From assembly GCA_900554815.1 (NCBI GenBank), contig USIO01000001.1, forward strand, positions 38,114 to 102,113: DNA of 64,000 bases. The letters are read 5' to 3'. The notes beneath the pieces were generated by a model, which had not been told where the DNA came from, did no database searches, and saw nothing but the letters and a program-made list of their open reading frames with translations. Below, in pieces: positions 59,342 through 64,000 of this stretch (position 1 is the first letter of the stretch; each line of letters opens with the position of its first letter). This DNA comes from an uncultured Clostridium sp. (GTDB taxonomy: Bacteria > Bacillota > Clostridia > TANB77 > CAG-508). Position numbers and translations under genes: made by a program.

Positions 59342-60981
59342 TTGGTCTCCTCATGAAATATGCTTCCTCCAATAAATTCTCTTAGTAAGGAATGTGATGG
59401 TATAAACTCTTCTGGTATTGATTTAAAATAGCTTAAAAAGCGGTGCAATCTTTTTGCTTCAGAAAATTCTGGATGTGTATTATCAATTTCTGCTAAAATT
59501 GGCATTGCGTAATCTTTTAGTACAGCTAATTCATAAATCAAAGAAGAATTGAACATACTATCTGCTTCTTCTTGGAATGGAAATATATTTTTTTCTTCTC
59601 CTGCTCTAACAGAATTCCACATTGCTAATGTATGTAAAGCAGAATATCCTCTAAACTGATAATCTCTTACTATTCTTCTAATTAATCTTGTGTCTGTTGT
59701 TGAAATTCTATTATAATAGTCAATATTTAACACAGTTAGAGCACTAATATAAATTTTATATTTTTGTTCTTTTGGTATATATGAGGTCAGTTTATCATTT
59801 AAGCAATGTATTCCTTCTATTACTAGAACTTCATTTGATTTTAATTTTAGTTTTTCACCATTATATACTTTTGTTCCTTTTTTAAAATCAAATGTTGGCA
59901 TTTCTACAGTTTCTCCATTTAATAGTTTGCATAAATGGTCATTAAATAATTTTAAGTCAATTGCTTGTATACATTCAAAATCATATTTCCCATTTTCATC
60001 TTTTGGATTTTCAGTTCTTTCTACAAAATAATTGTCTACTGAAATGGTTACAGGTTTTAATCCATTAATTTTTAATTGTATTCCTAGTCTTTGTGCAAAA
60101 GTGGTTTTGCCAGATGAAGAAGGCCCTGCAATAAGAATTATTTTAACATTTCTTCTTTTTACAATTTCATCTGCTATTCCTGCAATTTTCTTTTCGTGTA
60201 GAGCTTCATCAATTAAAATATCATCACAAATTTGCTTATTTTCTATTTCTCTATTTAGTTTATAAATTGTGTTAATATTTAAAACTTTATGTAAATCCTT
60301 ATATTCATCTAATGTTGCTACAAGTTTTTTCCTTTCTTGCATAGGTGGGAGTTGTTTTGGATTTTGCTTACTTGGATAACGAATTAAAAATCCATCTCCA
60401 TATTTTAGTATTTCAAAAATGTCCATATATCCTGTAGATGTAGGCATTACACCATAAAAATAATTAAAATATTCTTCGCAATAATATAAAATAATTGTGT
60501 CTTTTATGTCTAATTGTAATCTTCCATTTAAAGTGTGATGTTTTTTATAAAATTCAATAGCTTCTTTTTTAGACATTTCTTTTTTTATAATAGGTAAATC
60601 TTTCTGCACAATTTGTCGCATTTTTTCATTAACTTTTTCTATCATTTCTTCTGTAATAATTACATTATCTGCATCACACAACATACAATTTGATAATTGA
60701 TAATTAACAGTCAGTAGTGCTTCAGGATATAATTCATTAAAAGCTTTTCCCATAACATATAATAGTCCTCTTGTGTAAATCCTTCTTCCATCAACATTAG
60801 TTCTGTCAATCAATTCAACAGTATAGTCTTTATCTAAAATAAAATCCAATGATTTTATTTCGTTATTTACCCTAGCAGCAATAATCATTTTATTGCTATC
60901 TTTTATTTTTTTTTCAAAAAGTTCTTGAATAGCAATAGGATTTTGAATTTCTATTAATTCATTTTCAAAAGTAATTTTCAT
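59338..60981 (-). CDS. Nucleoside (uridine-like) kinase with ThrRS-like N-terminal domains
   Basis: The N-terminus (about 1-250) resembles the TGS and editing-type domains of threonyl-tRNA synthetase, without a synthetase core. The C-terminal part has Walker A AGPSSSGKTTFAQRL near 280 and VDNYFVERTENPKDENGKYDFE, as in uridine kinase/PRK. 547 residues, normal for this fused family. Exact substrate uncertain. Confidence 0.88.
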   Translation of the reverse strand: MKITFENELIEIQNPIAIQELFEKKIKDSNKMIIAARVNNEIKSLDFILDKDYTVELIDRTNVDGRRIYTRGLLYVMGKAFNELYPEALLTVNYQLSNCMLCDADNVIITEEMIEKVNEKMRQIVQKDLPIIKKEMSKKEAIEFYKKHHTLNGRLQLDIKDTIILYYCEEYFNYFYGVMPTSTGYMDIFEILKYGDGFLIRYPSKQNPKQLPPMQERKKLVATLDEYKDLHKVLNINTIYKLNREIENKQICDDILIDEALHEKKIAGIADEIVKRRNVKIILIAGPSSSGKTTFAQRLGIQLKINGLKPVTISVDNYFVERTENPKDENGKYDFECIQAIDLKLFNDHLCKLLNGETVEMPTFDFKKGTKVYNGEKLKLKSNEVLVIEGIHCLNDKLTSYIPKEQKYKIYISALTVLNIDYYNRISTTDTRLIRRIVRDYQFRGYSALHTLAMWNSVRAGEEKNIFPFQEEADSMFNSSLIYELAVLKDYAMPILAEIDNTHPEFSEAKRLHRFLSYFKSIPEEFIPSHSLLREFIGGSIFHEETK

Positions 60982-60998
60982 ATTTCCCCCCTCGCATT

Positions 60999-62312
60999 TT
61001 ATTTTTCAAAACCAGGTTTTCCTAATAAACGAAACATATTTTTTTTGTATGCTTCAACACCTGGTTGATTAAATGGATTTACTCCTAGCAACATTCCAGA
61101 TACTGCACAGGATTTTTCAAAAAAATAAATCAAAGCTCCTAAATTTTGTGCATCCAGTTTTTCAATATTTAGTACAATATTAGGTACGCCTCCTAATACA
61201 TGTGCTTCTATGGTTCCTTGCATTGCTTTTTTGTTAATAAAGTCCATTGTCTTTCCTTCTAAGAAATTCAACCCGTCAATATTGTCTTCATCCAATTTAA
61301 TTTTTATATCATTTTTAGTTTTTTCAATATTTAAAACAGTTTCAAACAAATTTCTCCTTCCTTCTTGTATATATTGACCCATAGAATGTAAATCTGTTGT
61401 AAAATCAGCTCCACTAGGGAAAATCCCAAGGTTTTCTTTTCCTTCGCTTTCCCCATATAGTTGTTTCCACCATTCTGTAAAATAATGCAATTTAGGTTCA
61501 TAGTTTACTAAAATTTCAATGTTTTTATATAATCTATATAAAATGTTTCTTATAACCGCATACTGATAACACTCATTATATTTTAAGCTAGAGTCTGAGT
61601 ATTTATCTTGTGCATATCTTGCACCTTCCATTAAAGCTTCAATATTAATTCCTGCAACAGCAATCGGTAATAGCCCAACTGCAGTTAGTACAGAGTATCT
61701 TCCTCCCACATTATCTGGAATAGTAAAAGTCTCGTATCCTTCTTCATCAGATAGCTTTTTTAATGCACCTTTTGAGGCATCTGTTGTTACATAGATTCTC
61801 TTTCTTGCACCATCTATACCATATTTCGATTCTAGTATTTCCCTAAAAATTCTAAATGCAATAGCAGGTTCTGTTGTTGTACCAGATTTAGAAATAACAT
61901 TAATAGAAATATCTTTATCTGAAATGAAGTCAATAATATCATGTAAATAATTTGGACTAATGTTATTTCCAGCATAAATAATTTGAGGAGCTTTTCTTTG
62001 CTTTCTGTCAATTGAGTTATAAAATGTATTTGTTAATCCATCTATTACTGCTCTTGCTCCTAAATAAGATCCTCCTATTCCAATTATAATAAAAATATCT
62101 GATGTTTTTTTTATTCTTGTTGCTACTTTTTTTATTCTTTCAAATTCTTCTTTATTATAATTAGTAGGCAATTCTAGCCATCCTAAAAATTTTTCTTCTT
62201 TATTTGCCTCTTCATGAATTTTATTATGTATTTTTAATACTTTATCTTTATATTTTAATATTTCTTTTTCCGAAATACCACTTGTTTCATAGTTTAACTT
62301 TATGTTTGGCAT
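60999..62312 (-). CDS. pgi: Glucose-6-phosphate isomerase
   Basis: Interconverts glucose-6-phosphate and fructose-6-phosphate. [11 protein letters not shown], the phosphate-binding [16 protein letters not shown] near 140, [19 protein letters not shown] and C-terminal [15 protein letters not shown] are all present. 437 residues, the short bacterial type. Upstream of the nucleoside kinase, same strand. Confidence 0.97.
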   Translation of the reverse strand: MPNIKLNYETSGISEKEILKYKDKVLKIHNKIHEEANKEEKFLGWLELPTNYNKEEFERIKKVATRIKKTSDIFIIIGIGGSYLGARAVIDGLTNTFYNSIDRKQRKAPQIIYAGNNISPNYLHDIIDFISDKDISINVISKSGTTTEPAIAFRIFREILESKYGIDGARKRIYVTTDASKGALKKLSDEEGYETFTIPDNVGGRYSVLTAVGLLPIAVAGINIEALMEGARYAQDKYSDSSLKYNECYQYAVIRNILYRLYKNIEILVNYEPKLHYFTEWWKQLYGESEGKENLGIFPSGADFTTDLHSMGQYIQEGRRNLFETVLNIEKTKNDIKIKLDEDNIDGLNFLEGKTMDFINKKAMQGTIEAHVLGGVPNIVLNIEKLDAQNLGALIYFFEKSCAVSGMLLGVNPFNQPGVEAYKKNMFRLLGKPGFEK

Positions 62313-62462
62313 TTATTTTTCACTCCTTTGTTTTTATTAAGATTTTATATGATATTTTATTATAATTCAACAAAAAATAAAAAATAATTGTGTTTTTTTA
62401 TTTAGCATGTTATAATATTTAAAATTTTCCAATGTGAAAATATAATAATGGAGGTTACCATT

Positions 62463-62669
62463 ATGTGTGGAAATAATCGTGAGTCTAAAAGAGAAACATA
62501 TTGGATTTGTCCTCATTGTAAGGAATACGAAAGTTACATAAAGTGTACCATTGATTCTTCATCTCGTTGCCCCATTTGTGCTTGTTACGAAAGCAGTGCT
62601 AAGAAATACATTGAAATTACAGTTCAGGAGGCAGTTAGGCACCAAAAAAAGCAACTTTCCATACGATAG
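62463..62669 (+). CDS. Small zinc-ribbon-like protein
   Basis: A 68-residue protein after GGAGG with CPHCKE...CPICAC cysteine pairs, a likely zinc ribbon, and a basic C-terminus. No family recognised. Confidence 0.6.
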   Translation: MCGNNRESKRETYWICPHCKEYESYIKCTIDSSSRCPICACYESSAKKYIEITVQEAVRHQKKQLSIR

Positions 62670-62680
62670 TAACTAAACGT

Positions 62681-62725
62681 AAATAGGTTAATTTTCTTAA
62701 TAAGAAAACTAACCTATTTTCTTTT
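62681..62725 (+). terminator. Terminator between zinc-ribbon gene and spoIIP
   Basis: AATAGGTTA(A/G)TTTTCTT arms with a short AATA loop, then TTTTCTTTTTT; convergent with spoIIP. Confidence 0.8.
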
Positions 62726-63818
62726 TTATATATTGCTTAATATATCTGCTAAATATTTCATACTATTAATGCATTGTTCTAAAGTATTTCCAGTTGCTCC
62801 AACTTCTATAATACTTGCTCCATTTGATAAGTGTTGATTATATCTTGAATTTCTTAAAATAATTGGTTTAAACAAGCCTGGATACTTTTCGTTTGCTATG
62901 GTTTGTATTTTAATTGCTGTTTTTAAATTTTGTAACCAATTGGCATGTTCTAATCCTCCTCCATTTGTTCCAATAACAAACATCAATTGTGCTGCATATT
63001 CTTCTCCAATTTTTACAGTTGGTGCATAAGAACTATCTCCGCACTGCATCTCTATGAATGTCAAAAACAAATTGTGTATCTGGATTTTGTTGTAGTAAAT
63101 TTGAAGCTGTTATTAAAGCTCTATCATAAGAACCAGAATAGGCTGGCGAATCATGATAAGTTACATCATGAATTACTTGATAATCTTTCATTTCTAAATA
63201 TTTTTTTAATTCGGTTCCTACTCTTGCTACCGAATAGTCTAAATTTGTTGTTCTAAAATTCCCTGTCATTTCATAAGGATAATTTTCACTTTGCGTATAA
63301 CTTTCACAAGTGTGTGTATGATAAATAAGTACTTTTTTTGTATTTGAAATAACAGGATTTGGTGTTAACATTTCTTCTGTTAATTCAAAATCTGTTTCAT
63401 TTTTAATTTGTACACTCCCAAAAGAATTTGTGTAGCGTTCCTTTACACTGCTTTCTAAAACTTGTGTAGTTACTTTTTCTGGTATAATTACTTCGTCTTT
63501 ATCTTCTTGTGAAATTTCTGTTTCTTTTACAACAGTTCCATCTGGTAAAGTAATATTATTTGCAACTTTTAATTCAATATCTAATAAACGTTCTAAAACA
63601 GATTTGCTATTTTTACTACTAATTTCTATTGGCTTTATTGTAGGCAATGTTATATCCAAACACTCTAAAAATGTATATTGAATTAATTTAGCTTGTTTTA
63701 ATTGTTGATGATCTTCTTTTAGCCAATGCATCACGCACACAATAGCACCAACAATGATAATTACTTTTATAGCATATTTCCAAGCATCTTTTATGTTAAT
63801 AACAGCAACATTAAACAT
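62726..63818 (-). CDS. spoIIP: Stage II sporulation protein P, read through a CGG +1 site
   Basis: SpoIIP is the amidase/endopeptidase of the engulfment complex with SpoIID and SpoIIM. N-terminal anchor (about 17-35), a linker, then VLIYHTHTCESY near 189 with the first zinc ligand, QFVFDIHRDAVG, and EVGATGNTLEQC. The break is CGG 63039-63041 in the HRDAVG motif; skipping the C gives VGDSSYAPTVKIG. 363 residues after correction. Confidence 0.92.
63039..63041 (-). other. CGG +1 recoding site in spoIIP
   Basis: Zero-frame codons are GTG CGG AGA. Skipping the C gives GTG GGA GAT (Val-Gly-Asp) after the catalytic HRDA. Confidence 0.8.
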
Positions 63819-64000
63819 AACTCCCCCATCGTACGAGCATTATTATTTTATTATATGCTATAAATAAAAGATTTATGTTTTTTTAAATTAAGATTCCGAA
63901 ATTTTTATAATATATTATTCTTTATTATCAAAGACAAAATTGTAGTTCTTGATTTTATGTAAATATTGTGATATACTTTTTCTACTAAACCCTAATATGG
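63819..64000. other. Right-edge region without a gene
   Basis: AT-rich sequence upstream of spoIIP. It holds a GGGGGAG ribosome binding site for spoIIP, but no gene or clear regulatory site was seen. Confidence 0.5.

Noticed and set aside
7286..63818. Treating the nine broken housekeeping genes as independent pseudogenes
   Set aside because: The breaks share one form (extra C before GGN in the zero frame), lie in essential genes such as prfB and uvrA, and show no other decay.

Overview
The window comes from a very AT-rich, endospore-forming Firmicute, most likely class Clostridia. The evidence is the sporulation genes (ytfJ/gerW, spoVS, ytvI, spoIIP), the rny-ymdB-spoVS gene order, clpX-clpP-tig, Gram-positive ribosome binding sites and strong AT codon bias. 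I cannot name the species. No rRNA, tRNA or CRISPR array was seen.

Layout. Positions 1-21,700 are chromosomal housekeeping genes: small membrane proteins, smpB, ytfJ with a DUF2953 gene, tyrS, clpX-clpP-tig, a metallophosphoesterase, tsaD, a site-2 protease, a marR-ABC-ABC efflux operon, a compositionally odd small gene, scpA-recX-recA, an oligopeptide-binding protein, and spoVS-ymdB-rny. From 22,236 to 42,328 two integrative mobilizable elements lie in tandem inside a 1-Cys peroxiredoxin gene. They split it at the codons for its active-site motif, and its 5' part is at 42.3-42.5 kb and its 3' part at 21.7-22.2 kb. Element 1 (about 22.25-37.36 kb) is Tn4451-like: a large serine recombinase at one end and tnpV, a RepA-type ATPase, MobC, relaxase and ParB at the other. 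Between them is a nine-gene cargo of small-molecule enzymes. Element 2 (about 37.37-42.31 kb) has a paralogous recombinase, a NUDIX gene, decayed radical-SAM and polysaccharide genes, and a replication-type helix-turn-helix gene. From 42.5 kb to the end the chromosome resumes: a polysaccharide flippase, prfB, a dicarboxylate symporter, a yolD/Y-family polymerase pair, an ABC-2 exporter, secA, ytvI, a CBS protein, uvrA, RNHCP, a nucleoside kinase, pgi and spoIIP.

Main observation. Nine genes, eight chromosomal and one in element 1 cargo, carry ten single-base frame breaks of one kind: a zero-frame CGG codon where dropping the C restores the reading frame and gives a glycine GGN codon. The genes are the metallophosphoesterase, tsaD, an ABC exporter, ymdB, a GT2 glycosyltransferase, the flippase, prfB (two sites, besides its classical UGA site), uvrA and spoIIP. 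After correction the recognisable families reach normal length and key motifs are restored, such as the UvrA Walker A, the RF2 GAGGQ region and the TsaD C-terminus. By hand count about sixty other CGG triplets on coding strands are all out of frame. Only two zero-frame CGGs look like ordinary arginine codons, and both are in genes that look recently acquired. CGG may therefore be unassigned or starved in this organism and act as a +1 recoding signal (CGG-N read as glycine). A systematic sequencing artefact is the main alternative.
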